A stretch of 64,000 bases of DNA, from contig NC_061061.1 of the NCBI RefSeq assembly GCF_021917145.1, forward strand, positions 15,887,484 through 15,951,483, written 5' to 3'. The notes beneath the pieces were generated by a model. That model was not told the DNA's origin. It saw nothing but the letters and a program-made list of their open reading frames with translations, and ran no database searches. Positions 24,182 through 35,437 of this stretch are shown here, piece after piece (positions within the stretch are counted from its first letter, which is position 1; each line of letters starts with the position of its first letter). Position numbers and translations under genes: made by a program. The stretch comes from Hypomesus transpacificus. Lineage: Eukaryota; Chordata; Actinopteri; Osmeriformes; Osmeridae.

Positions 24182-27100
24182 CTCTCGCTCGCTCACTCTC
24201 TCTTCCTTTTTCTCTCTCTTATTCTCTCTTTTGGCCACAGACAGGAGGTTACCTGTAAGGGAGGACCAGAGAAGCAACAGAGAAGAGGAGCAGCACAGAG
24301 TGGATTCAAGCCCAGAAAGGTGAGCATCTTGCTCCCTCCCATACCCCAAAATATAGTACGGTGCATAAAGAGGGTCGGGACCACAGTGAACTTTAACCTC
24401 TGCCTCCAGCATTTCCACAGATTACATTGAAGCAGTATATATTGTATGCAATTGTATATTACAGTAAAAACTGTAATATTACTGTACATAGTACTGTACG
24501 GGACAGAGGCCGCGTTGTCAGTGCTATTGGATAAAGACTGCAATCGTAAATCCATCCAGTCAGGCTACGCTTTCAAACTCAAACCCAATAGGGCCGGCCC
24601 GATGACATATTTCTATTTTTGTCCGACCCAACCCCTCCCCCGGTGTTGCCAACAGCCAGGGCAAAGCAGCGCGTGAGGACAGGGATGACATGGTGCGCTC
24701 CTCCAGTCACACCCTGTCCAACAAAGCCCAGATGCTGACCATGCCGCAGTTTGGCCTGAGAGACAACCTCATCAGGTGTGAGCTACTGAAGAACGAGGAC
24801 CAGTACACCTACCTGGAGAACTACAGGTGAGTCTGTCCTCACTGGGAGCCTGGCAAACCTGGGTATCTCATATTATATTGTGGCCCACAGAGAAAAACGA
24901 ACTGTTTTACATTTAAAATGGCAACTTCTGCTTCAGTATTGTGTGTTGAAGAACAGTCTTTTTGATGGAACACTTTAATGTCTAACATTAACCACAGTTT
25001 TGCATGATTCACAGCCAAAGCCGGATATAGATATATAGGTGTAATTTGCAGGCCAGACTGACAGATGTTGAAATGGCGAGTTGTTAGTCTTTTCTCTGTA
25101 TGTTGTGTTTGAGATCCCGTTCCACTGTCTCACTTGATACTGCAACCACAACATGTTGATGTTGCACTTAAGATTTAACATGTATTGCTGCAGTACTATG
25201 TAATAGTTGTTGAGATGTGATTGTTGCACTGTAGCAGATGTGATTGTTTCACTGTAGCAGAGCGATTATTGTTCACCATGCCTGGTAGCAGAGATGTGGT
25301 TACTTTGCACTGCACCCGGAAGTTACAGACTGACCACAAAAAAACTGTATTTCTGCATTATACATGAGTGCAAAGGAAGGTTTAAGAACAAAAGTGTCTA
25401 ATGAGTATAAGACAAAGCTGAAACTGCTCAGGAGACTTAAGAAACCACTACAGGCTCATAGGAAACCTCCTCTATACGATTTACAGTTGATCCTAATGTT
25501 CAGGATATTGGGTTCCTTAACAGAGAAAAAAACAAATTGATATTAAAGGTTATAAGAAACAAAACAAACATAAATGCATGGCACATGAAATGTATACTGT
25601 TAGATTTGTAATGTACATGTAATTTATGACACATTAATTGTATGTTTAAATAAGTCTATGTTACATTGTATGTAATGTATGAATACTGTTAGAATTATAC
25701 ACTTCTGATCCTTGAAAGAAAAAATTAAATATGATAGTAAATAAATAAATAGTTCAATTGTCCCCCTGCTGGCAAGATAGGAACATGATGTTTGACTCCT
25801 TCACAGAGGGCTTGTGCTTTTTACATTTTTGTAAAGTCAGCACACTGCTCTGTTTAGGTCATACATTCCACTATAACAACAGAGGGCCTTAGCAAAGGTC
25901 GTTAGAAGATGTCTCTGCCAAGTACCCTCACAGTAGCAGGATATGCCTGTATTAGGTAGTGCTTGTTCAACAGAAAAGATGACTTATTGCTCTCTCTGTA
26001 AATATCTGTAACTTTCTCTTCATTTGTGACTGTCTCTCTGCTGTAGTTTCTTTCTGGGCACATACAATGTCAACGGCCAGACACCAAAAGAAAGCCTTCG
26101 TCCGTGGCTGGGATCCACCCCCACCCCTCCTGATATGTACTGTGTGGGGTAAGTCACCATCTACCCCTGAGTTGGAAATAATCTCAGACTAGCTAAACAC
26201 TGTTCCCGGTGCCCACATCACCACAACAGTTCTGAATCAAGTCAGTCTCACTGACTTGTCCACGAGAGCTAGCACCAAAACCCTTCAAATTTTCATCGGT
26301 GTCAGTTTGCTCCAGAGTTGATCAGGGTGGGAAGAAGTCTTGTGAGGAGAGTGTGTGCGAAAGTGTGTGTGTGTGTTCAATGTCTCTTCTGTTTTCTAGG
26401 TTCCAGGAGTTGGATCTCAGCAAGGAGGCCTTCTTTTTCAACGACACACCCAAGGAGTCTGAGTGGATGAAAGCTGTGATCGAGGGGCTGCACCCAGATG
26501 CCAAGTATGCCTTAGTAAGGACCCCTTCTCTGTAACTGTGAACTTCTTACAGTTCTTGGTTCCTAACATTGTCAAGCCACAGACAGACAGAGATTCCTCC
26601 CTTTATAGTTAAAAAGATGCCATTAAAGCAGAACCCTGTCTAAGAAACCAGACATGAAAATGTTGAAAGGGATTTCCTTGTTTGGTGGAAGCTTGTTTGT
26701 TTTCAGTACGTGGTTCCCTTTCTGTAGGACTTTCATCTTGTCTTTTTCCCCTAAAAATGCTGACTACAGATTGCTTCCTCTGTTCCTGGTATTATCAAGC
26801 ACTCTTTGAAAGTTTAAACTTAGGTTCCCCTTTCTATGAAGATTAATGAAATGTTATTTTTCTTTCTCTGACTCACAATTACACTTTTTACAATGATGTG
26901 GTAGCTCTTTCATGGCCATGGCATAGAATTGTGTTGTCTCATAGGTCTATAATGTAGGTAGATACCTTTGGCAATACAGCTTGTGAATCCATTCAGCCGT
27001 TAATATTGTATTTGTGTTGACTGATTTCCATCCCCCTGTATAAGTCCACCTGAATGCTGATATAATACTTTATATTGGATTTGTGTATTGCTGTTTGTAT

Positions 27101-30100
27101 GGCCAGTGTTTATGGGTGTCTGACCTGTGTGTGACCTACCTCTGTGTACTATAGATCAAGCTGGTGCGTCTGGTGGGCATCATGATGCTGTTCTATGTGA
27201 AGAAGGAGCACGCAGAGTATATCTCTGAGCTGGAAGCAGAGACCGTGGGCACAGGCATCATGGGAAGAATGGTGGGTCTCCTGCCTCTGCAGATTACAGG
27301 AGCCGTGTAAATAACAAGACAAAACATTCCTTTCCTCCTTGGAGTAGCCGAATCAATATTTGCATGTTTTTTTAATGAGGCCCCCGTTTTAGATCTAGTA
27401 GTCTACCACCTTGGCCTTGTAGAAAACAGTCATCCCCTAGTTGTCTTGGTAGTTAAAAACACAAGACTGGACCTCCTTTCTTTTCTCTTCTCTCCCTCGC
27501 AAGGTTAAAAACATGAAGTCTTTACTCACTCGCACTGTATTTCTCACACAGTCTCTCTCTCTCTGTTCCCTTCCTCCCTCCCAGGGTAACAAAGGTGCCG
27601 TGGCCATCCGTTTCCGGTTCCACAACTCTGACATCTGCGTGGTCAACTCCCACCTGGCGGCCCACGCTGAAGAGTACGAGAGGCGCAACCAGGACTATAG
27701 GGACATCTGCAGCCGGCTCCAGTTCCACCAGCTGAACCCCAGCCTGCCCCCTGTCCCTATCATGAAGCACAGGTAGGAGACCGCAGCTGCTGGCCCAAGA
27801 CCAGTTAAACCGCTCACGATTCAAGTGGCCCCTGCCCAATGAGATACATATGGCTCTGGAAAAAAATTAGAGCCCATTGCACCTTTTTCTTTCCTTTTGT
27901 AAAAGAAAGTTGAGAAGGACAATTTTGAGCGAGGAACAGAGGGCTAACATTTTAGAGGCCACTGCCAATTTTGCCCTTCTGTTCTTCACTCAAAATTGCC
28001 CTTCTCAACTTTTTTTAAAAGGAAAAGAAAAAGGTGCAGTGGTCACAATGTGGGTGTTTTGCAGTGTCATCTTCTGGCTGGGGGACCTCAACTACAGGAT
28101 AAACGATCTTGACCTTGAAAATGTTAAAGATTTGATCTCCAAGAAGGACTTGAAGACGCTGTATGATTACGACCAGGTAATGGACGTTTTGGACGTGCTG
28201 TTGTTTCATTGCTGCCCTGACTGTTCAGTGTGAACGCTAGTGCTTAAAGTCAGTCTGGTTTTCAGCTGAAGAGACAGATCGAAGAGGACGCCGTGTTTGT
28301 GGGTTTTACAGAAGGAGAGATTGATTTTCAGCCCACATACAAATACGACACAGGCACTGACCAGTGGGACACCAGGTAACCGCAAAGCTTACCTGCTTAA
28401 TACCTCTTGTGTTGTGTAGGCACAGAGTCATTAAGGAACGGCATTAAAGCTTGCCCTTCTTGTGGCTTGTTTTCGAGGTTTTAATGAATCGCTCTCACTT
28501 CCTTAGCGAGAAGTGTCGTGCCCCGGCATGGTGCGACCGGATTCTGTGGCGTGGGAAAAACATCCGGCAGTTGCACTACGAGAGTCACATGGTCTTGAAG
28601 ACCAGCGACCACAAACCTGTCAGCTCGCTGCTGGAGATAGGGGTAACAGTCTTTCTCTTGTCTTTTTGTCGGCCCCGTCATGGGTCTGTCTTACTTTCTC
28701 TCTTCGCTCGGTTTGTGAATCATCCTTTAAATCATTTCTTGTCCCCTTACGCTTTGACTCGGTACAGCCCACCATGACCGACTCGATGTTTCTGTCCCCG
28801 TTGCTCACAGATCAAGGTGGTGAACGACGAGGCCTATAAGAAGACCTTTGAGGAGATTGTGCGCTCCATAGACAAGATGGAGAACGACTGTATTCCGTCC
28901 GTGACCTTGTCCAAACGAGAGGTAAGGTGGCATCATGCGGTACTAACTCGATTTAGATGTACAGACACCGTAAACCAATCTTTCTGTGCCTCTCTTACAT
29001 ACGACAATGTCCCTCGTAGGTCTCGTCAGTGGAGCGAGAGGTTGTCCGAGATTGGCTGTTAATAGACCCTAGCCCTTGTCTCTGTCTCTCAGTTTCACTT
29101 CAAGGACGTGAAGTACATGCAGCACCAGGCGGAGACGTTGACCCTCCATAACGACGGGCAGGTCCCGTGCCAGTTTGAGTTCATCCAGAAGCCGGATGAA
29201 CCCACCTATTGCAAACCCTGGCTGACCGCCAACCCGTCCAAAGGGTTCATTGCTCAGGGTGAGAACATACTGCTGAGGTGTATGGAATAGGGCATTCAGA
29301 ATCAGAATGGGATTTAATCGCCGTGAAAGTTTACACAGACATGGAATTTACTTTGGCAGGAAGGTGTATACATTCAACATATAGGAATCTTAACTTAAAC
29401 AAGTGGTCTAACTATACTAAAGGTACAAAGTCTCACTAATCCTAAGGTGCTAAAGACTGTAAATTTAGAATAAAAATAAAGAACATGAAATATAAAATGG
29501 CCATAATATACAATATAAAAATACAATAGTAAAAAAAAATACAAAATTACAAAAATACAAATAGTGTAACAGTGAAAATGTTGATCTCTATTTGAGCTTT
29601 ATTTTCCTTCAAAAAGAAAGAGTTCCTACCATATAATACAATCCTGTTGCAGATGTAATGATGTAACTTGCACAGCTGCATGTTATGACATCGAGCTGTT
29701 ACCATCACATGCTTGCAGAACAACAAATAGCGCGTGGGTCATCGAACTTGCACGTTCAGGAGGCCTTTAAATGTCTCTCCTCCCGTGCTAGGTGGAAACG
29801 TAGATATCGACCTGGAGGTGTTTGTCAACCGCTCCACTGCTCCAGAACTGAATTCGGGCCTGCAGCAGATCGAGGACATCCTGGTCCTACACCTGGAGAG
29901 GGGCAAGGACTACTTCCTCTCCGTGACGGGCAACTACCTGCCCAGCTGCTATGGCACCTCCATCCGGACGCTGTGCCAGCTGAGGGAACCTATCCAGGAC
30001 ATGCCCCTGGAGATCATCCGTGAGCTGGTGAGTTCAGCTTCCAGGTGCAGAACAGCTAGCAACACACAGCTAGCAACACACAGCTAGCAACACACAGCTA

Positions 30101-32930
30101 GCAACACACAGCTAGCAACACACAACTAGCAACACACAACTAGCAACACACGCACACAACTGGGGCTTTGATATGTGACTTCCACACTTCAGGGTTATTT
30201 GTCATGTCATGACAGTCTTGTCCTTGTTATTTGGGGAGGCTGATTAGAGTGTCCTGGTATACTAAAAGTATAACGAGTTTCGAGGTACAAAACCATGACG
30301 CTGGATATGCAAAAAAGACTAGTAGGGATTTAGGTGATTTTTCACTGTGTTAAACCTAATTATTTTGTTTTTCTATCTGTGGAAATGTACTACAAGTCTA
30401 GGGTACACTCTGTACCTCCTATTTGATGTCAGTTCATTAATGTCATAACCATCATAGACAGTTATTTGGACATGGTGGTTTTACTTGTACTAAATACAGT
30501 GTAGATAAAAAATCTTTGCAAGAAAATAAAATGTATCAGGAAAAAAAATACACAAGTTTCTAATGCCTTTGCTGCATGTCTTTTTTAAGTCCAACATTTG
30601 TCAAATCGAGTTAAAGGGAAATCTTCTTGTTTTATGGAGATCTGTTTTTGTGGTGAACAAGCGTTTTCAGTGTCCTGATCCAAGTTAGCTGTAGGTGGTT
30701 GAAGAGGGATATGCCGCATTTTAAATTTGGCTTCTGGCAGAGAACCTACTGTTACCAGGGAGAGGTTCCAATGGTGCATTAGACTTGCAAAACAGCAGGA
30801 TATTTGTTAGATGAATCAGCATGCTCTCTTTGAGGCTTGGCTTTTGTGTTTTTAATCAGTGTTTAATTATTCATCCTGAAACGGTGTGACTCAAGACCTG
30901 AAAGTCTTCAGAATAAAACAAATATATAGTTAGTTCTTTTATCATTTTAGCTCTTTCTCATTTTCTTCAACTTGTTTACTTAATACCCAACCAAAATGGT
31001 TTCCACATACATTAGATTTTAAGTTAGATTTGAAATAAAAGTACAATTTTCAGTTTAATTTGTATCTTTTACTTTTTTCATGTCCTTCCGTTTTTTTTTT
31101 CTTTTCTTAACTTCAGACGGAACTATCTGAAGGTGAGACCAGAGCTGAGAGCACAGACAAGCCTCTTGACATCCCTAAAGAGATCTGGATGATGGTGGAC
31201 CACCTGTTCCGCAACGCCAGCAAACAGGTCAGGACTTTTACTTTGAAGCTGCTTCTGATCGCTACACCCTTCTTCCTCATGGATTCTTTTCCCAGTTTCC
31301 TAGAAAAGAAGTCAATGTCCCAGTAAAATTTATGACCTGACACTGAATTGTTAAACTTTTGGCCCTCTTCCTGGTTGTAAGGCTTTCTTGTCTTTCAAGG
31401 ACAAACCTATTGGTTGGCTTCTCTATGGGCAACCAAAGAGTGAAAATTCTGAATCCTTTGAAAATAATTGTTTTTGTGATTTATGGATGAGAAGCAACAC
31501 AGAGTTGTGCCAGAAAAGTTTGTGGAATTGTATTAATACTTGAGTATTGTGTATTAATACTCATGTATTAATTGTACTCACAGTTTCGAGTTTTGGCTGG
31601 TTAATTCACTACTTAATTAATGTGATCATTTGTTTAATTTCATAGGAGGATATATTTCAGCAACCTGGGCTCCGGAGTGAATTTCAAGAGATAAGGGATT
31701 GCCTTGATACAGGCACGCCAGACTCGCTTCGTATCCTTAATAAGTGTAAAACTTCGCCAATTTGGGGGGGGGGGGAGAAATCATGTTTTTGTGCAGGACC
31801 ATGCCCCCACGCTTGTCTAATCCAGTTCTGAAATGGGTAACGCTCAAGGCATCTGATGTTCTACATGCCAGTACATACATAAGATACCTAGAGACAAACC
31901 TGCCTCTATCCCTCCAAACTCTGCTTGGTTATAGGCACCAGACAATTACTCAATTATGCAATTCCCTCCACATGGTGGAGCCAGTCTCAACAACTTGAGA
32001 ATTAATTGCATGAGTAGGGGTGTGGGGGGGGGGGGGGGGGGGGGGGGGCATTATACCAGACAAGGCCTTAGGTGGTTCCCCAGATTTTTGTGGTTCCTTA
32101 TTCATGGCCTTATAATTGTTTCTATGCAAAATAACATTACATCTGTATGTTTTGAAATAATAATGCCCTTGACACTGTGGACTCTTAGCTGGCAGTAACC
32201 ACTCTGTGGCAGAAGCATTGCTCCTCTTCCTCGATGCTCTCCCTGAACCCGTGATCCCCTACTCCCTCTACCAGCAATGCCTGGAGTGTTGCTCCAACAC
32301 AAGCCAGTGTAAGAAGGTAAGTCTAGAAAGTTCAGTGAACATTCTTATGTCTATTACTTGTTTTGACTTTTTCTGGCTTTCTGTCTCTCTACCTCTGTCC
32401 GCAGGTTATTTCCATGCTACCTCAGTGCCATAAAAACGTGTTCAACTATCTAGCGGCATTTCTACGCGAGTTGTTAAAAAATGCTATACACAATCGACTG
32501 AATGTCAACATTTTGGGTAATCAAAAACAATTTGCTCTCATTCATCTTTTTTTTCCCCTTTATCAGCATTTTGAAAGTTAACAAGGAGGGACCAAAGTAA
32601 TTCAGTAAACGGTTTATATTTAATATTTTCGCTAATCCTCCTCAGTTCTTAAAAATATTTCAGTTCCAGTTTCCACAGTCTTTGTAGTCTTGCTTGAGTT
32701 CAGAATCATGATTTTGGTTCCTTAAGTTTTTTCTTTATGTAAATGCTCCGTTTCCCAACATGTGATTGCCGCTTATGGAGATGTTGCATGTTCCTGACAT
32801 TAGGCTCTGTTTCACCACAGTTCCCATTTTTGCTGCTTTGCTACTGAGGTCGACTTCAAAACAAGATCTTGCTGAGAAACGGAAGACTCAGGAGTTCTTC
32901 CATCATTTCCTGGTCCAGGACCTCTCCTGA
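18623..32930 (+). CDS. inpp5b: Type II inositol polyphosphate 5-phosphatase INPP5B, complete
   Basis: 23 coding exons, 902 aa, all phases consistent: 18623-18679, 19231-19310, 19398-19495, 19677-19706, 19804-19914, 21069-21212, 24241-24319, 24656-24826, 26047-26148, 26400-26514, 27155-27271, 27585-27772, 28065-28176, 28266-28375, 28507-28642, 28811-28921, 29093-29258, 29792-30027, 31117-31227, 31646-31730, 32189-32316, 32405-32516, 32821-32930. The N-terminus [11 protein letters not shown] matches human INPP5B. Order: PH-like domain (exons 1-5), linker, 5-phosphatase catalytic domain with [39 protein letters not shown] and SDHKP (exons 9-15), ASH domain (16-18), RhoGAP-like domain (19-23). 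The family removes the 5-phosphate from PtdIns(4,5)P2 and related inositides at Golgi, endosome and cilium membranes. The C-terminus ends VQDLS and lacks the prenylation box of human INPP5B. Introns 1 and 20 look U12-type. Confidence 0.96.
18680..19230 (+). other. inpp5b: U12-type intron 1 of inpp5b, apparent GT-AT ends
   Basis: The donor GTATCCTTT (18680-18688) is a perfect U12 donor. ATCCTTAAT (19209-19217 region) fits the U12 branch-point consensus, 13 nt before the inferred exon 2 start. Only an exon starting GCTGTCCAATG at 19231 gives the family sequence (A-V-Q) and the correct frame to exon 3. The intron then ends in AT, not AG or AC. A G-to-T change at 19230 from an ancestral CAG would explain this. 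Confidence 0.65.
21277..21327 (+). mobile_element. SINE 3' tail fragment
   Basis: CGCTTTGGATAAAAGCGTCT followed by GCTAAATGAATAAATGTAA matches the tail of the SINE copies elsewhere in the window. No tRNA-like head is present. It lies just after inpp5b exon 6. Confidence 0.7.
21328..24117 (+). other. inpp5b: inpp5b intron 6, main part
   Basis: Long AT-rich intron with no exon seen. A cluster of GCTAGC/AGCTAGCT motifs lies at about 22,080-22,340. The same motif style recurs upstream of mtf1 (33.9-34.5 kb). Confidence 0.6.
24118..24180 (+). repeat. (CT)n microsatellite
   Basis: Pure CT run, continuing as an interrupted pyrimidine tract to the acceptor of inpp5b exon 7 at 24240. About 120 bp upstream of this exon is almost all pyrimidine. 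Confidence 0.95.
27874..28042 (+). mobile_element. palindromic MITE-like element in inpp5b intron 12
   Basis: Two arms of about 65 bp form an inverted repeat: left arm from CCATTGCACC to GAACAGAGGGC, right arm from GCCCTTCTGTTC to GGTGCAGTGG. They match along their length with few mismatches around a spacer of about 30 bp. No coding capacity. The ends look like terminal inverted repeats of a non-autonomous DNA transposon. It stops 22 bp before exon 13, so that exon's branch point probably lies within the element. Confidence 0.75.
29259..29791 (+). other. inpp5b: inpp5b intron 17
   Basis: AT-rich intron with an A-rich stretch at about 29,470-29,570 (repeated AAAATACAA-like motifs). No exon seen. 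Confidence 0.7.
30053..30152 (+). repeat. 14-bp minisatellite, about 7 copies
   Basis: The unit AACACACAGCTAGC repeats head to tail, with two copies carrying AACTAGC. It begins about 25 bp after the donor of inpp5b exon 18. Each unit contains the CAGCTAG palindrome-like core. Confidence 0.93.
31731..32188 (+). other. inpp5b: U12-type intron 20 of inpp5b (GT-AG)
   Basis: The donor GTATCCTTA (31731-31739) and branch motif CCTTGAC (32167-32173) lie 16 nt before the AG at 32187-32188. This is a textbook U12 arrangement. It splits the RhoGAP-like domain in phase 1 between GTPDSL and [10 protein letters not shown]. The intron also holds two G runs (about 31764-31775 and 32022-32048). Confidence 0.85.
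32022..32048 (+). repeat. poly(G) run
   Basis: Almost pure G run of over 20 bases, with one T near its start, inside the U12-type intron 20 of inpp5b. It can form a G-quadruplex in RNA and is prone to length error in sequencing. Confidence 0.9.
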
Positions 32931-33560
32931 ATAGCGCACGGATCCTTTCACTGATTTCACTTAGTGTACAGCTCAGTATTTGTAATTAGTTTGTAATAAT
33001 TTCATAAATGAAGTAGGTTTTTGTTTGTAAGTGATAGTCTAATTATGTTCACTGATTTAAAAACTTTTTTTTTTACAGTAATGTTTCAATGTAAGATATC
33101 ATTACACAGCTGTTACTGTGTAATGATGAGCAGCTGTAGAAATATTTTTATGTATGTAAAGTTACTAGTTATTTAAAAAGATGATTTGTATTTTGTCGTT
33201 TATGATGTCAAAACAACCAATTGTTTTTTATATATATATATGTATATAAAAAGTCCTGTTTCAAGAAATGTGATCAGTTGGATTCATTGTTTGTTGTATA
33301 GGACATTAGATGTAGTCTCACACTACAAGCTTGTCAACGGATGGATGGTTCACTACTATCTACAAAAAAATACTGTGTACTTCCTTGCATTACTTAACTT
33401 TTCTTAACTGTAATGCAAAGCCCCATATTGTACATAACAGTTCTAGTTCACACACACACACTCCATGTAACACAGGAGAATATGGTTGTGAATTAATTAT
33501 TTACTTCAAAAGCATATTTATTCACATTTCAATAAAGCACATCTTCTTGACCAGAGGTAT
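32931..33560 (+). other. inpp5b: 3' UTR of inpp5b
   Basis: Follows the TGA at 32928-32930 and contains no exon. AATAAA at 33531-33536 is the likely poly(A) signal. Confidence 0.65.
33531..33536 (+). terminator. inpp5b: polyadenylation signal AATAAA
   Basis: Canonical hexamer 600 bp after the inpp5b stop codon, the first on this strand. Confidence 0.6.
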
Positions 33561-35196
33561 ATATTACTCATGTGGGATGATACGACAACCGATACCATAC
33601 TACTCGATATATAAACATTTAAGAGTGTATAACAATGTGTAGCTGTATTTCCCACAATTCACCACGTTAACTGGGAGGCTGGAATATGACGTTTATATTT
33701 AATCATGGTACCGCTAGGGAGGGGATGGGAAGAAAGTGCTAGCAACCCTAAACATAAAGTCTAACGACGTTTTCTCTGCCTTGGTAACTATCTTCTTGTA
33801 TTTGTTATTGGCATTGTGAGTTTGTTGTGACAAATTGTTTAGATCGACGAAGTCAAACTTTTCTGGTTCGTCGCGAGATTTGTCCTGGTCCTAGCAGTAG
33901 ACTTGCTAGCTATCTACATTAGCTCGCGCTAGCTGTAGCTAGCTAACTGCTTGGTCTAACTAGATAGCTAGCAAACTGATTGTCTGATAAATACTTACCA
34001 TTTGCTTTCTGTTAAGATAGCTACCCAGTTTGTGTTACTTAAGTTGGGTAACGTGTAGTTCTATTGACAAAGCAATATACATGTAACGATTTAACAAGAT
34101 CCGTGCAAATTAGGCTACAGCCAAGCCAGCTAGTAGCGAGTCAGGCAGACTGAACAAGACAGGATTTAATGCAATGGATTGCCTGTTTCCAAGCTTCCAC
34201 TCAAAACGCAACCCATCATTTAATGCTTTCTTGCTTTAGGAGCATTAATTGTGTTAGTTAGTAAGGTTTTCTTATAACGTAATGCCAGCTAATATAACGT
34301 TATAGCCATAGAGCTAACCTTAGCTACAGCTGGGCAGCATCCTCCTACCTAGCTAGTCTCAATTGGCAAGCATTTGGCATGTTTGCCATTTAGTTTGACA
34401 TGTTTACCAGCTAGTTACTGTGTCTTGTAGCTAGTCAATTCAATACAAACTACTAACATCGACTAAATTGATTTGCTACACTAGAACCTTGTTTCAAAGT
34501 AAATTAACTTCATCAGCAAGGTTACTATACCAGCTAACCCCAGGGGTCTCGTGACTATCGGAAATCAGAAAGTTCTAGATCTCCCATTTTGGCTACCGTG
34601 CTTCTGTTTGTAGAAAGTAGGCCACTTCCATATATTACCATATTGGTGAAATAAAGGTATATCTTGTCAGCTGTTAATCGAGTTCTCACTGCGGTTGCTG
34701 GATTTTTTGACGAAAAGGCTGAACTGTCATTAAACGTTAGTCGAATGGCAACCCCTTGGCTTGCCTAGCATACACAAAATACACAGAACACGCCAATTAT
34801 TCCAATGGAGGATTGTCATGACAATTGTAGCTACATGTTAAGTATGATCAAAGGGTATTGTGGTCCACTGACATTTGCGTGTTGGTGGCTATCTTCACAA
34901 TCAAATTACCATGTGTTTGTGTTTAGTAGCCAAGGTGCCTTTTGTCCCAGTTTCCTAGCAATGCTCTTAGGTTGCTAAAATAATCAGCAAACTATAATTG
35001 TTCAAATATATCTAGCTTTTCTATAGGGAGTTTCTATGTTTAGCATCAGTAAATTTTTCTACAAGCAGTAACAAAAGCAGAATTTGTGATGACAATTTTG
35101 TGTTCAATGTCAGAAATGGACCAGTTTTGAGCCATGCCAAATATTGTATAGATCAAATATAAACATATATATCTGTAATATGTTTCATTTATATTA
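33561..35196 (+). promoter_or_regulatory. mtf1: mtf1 upstream region, probable promoter and non-coding exon
   Basis: Between the inpp5b tail and the first mtf1 coding exon. CpG-containing sequence at 33,840-33,910, including GTCGCGAGAT, resembles the TCTCGCGAGA core-promoter element in part. Many TAGCTAGC-type motifs follow to about 34,450. The mtf1 coding exon has an acceptor at 35384, so an untranslated first exon must lie upstream, probably here. Its boundaries cannot be set by eye. Confidence 0.4.
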
Positions 35197-35374
35197 AGTC
35201 ATTTAGCAGACGCTCTTATCCAGAGCGACTTACAGTAAGTACAGGGACATTCCCCCCGAGGCAAGTAGGGTGAAGTGCCCTGCCCAAGGACACAACGTCA
35301 TTTGGCACGCCGGGGAATCGATCCGGTAACCTTCTGATTACTGACTCCCTCACCGCTCAGCCATCTGACTCCCG
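35197..35374 (-). mobile_element. tRNA-derived SINE, copy 2, abutting the mtf1 acceptor
   Basis: Same family as 6607-6793. The minus-strand head CGGGAGTCAGATGGCTGAGC ends at 35374. The mtf1 acceptor tract TTTCCTGCAG ends at 35384, only 10 bp further on. The B-box reads GGATCGATTCCCCGG. Well preserved. Confidence 0.9.
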
Positions 35375-35437
35375 TTTCCTGCAGGTATAGCAAGTGTGCC
35401 GTCCTCTGCGCCCGGGCGAGAGAGGCGGCCAAGGACC

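Noticed and set aside
24021..24430. Long overlapping ORFs on both strands (about 100-130 codons)
   Set aside because: They are carried by the (CT)n microsatellite, which has no stop codon in several frames. No domain or splice support.
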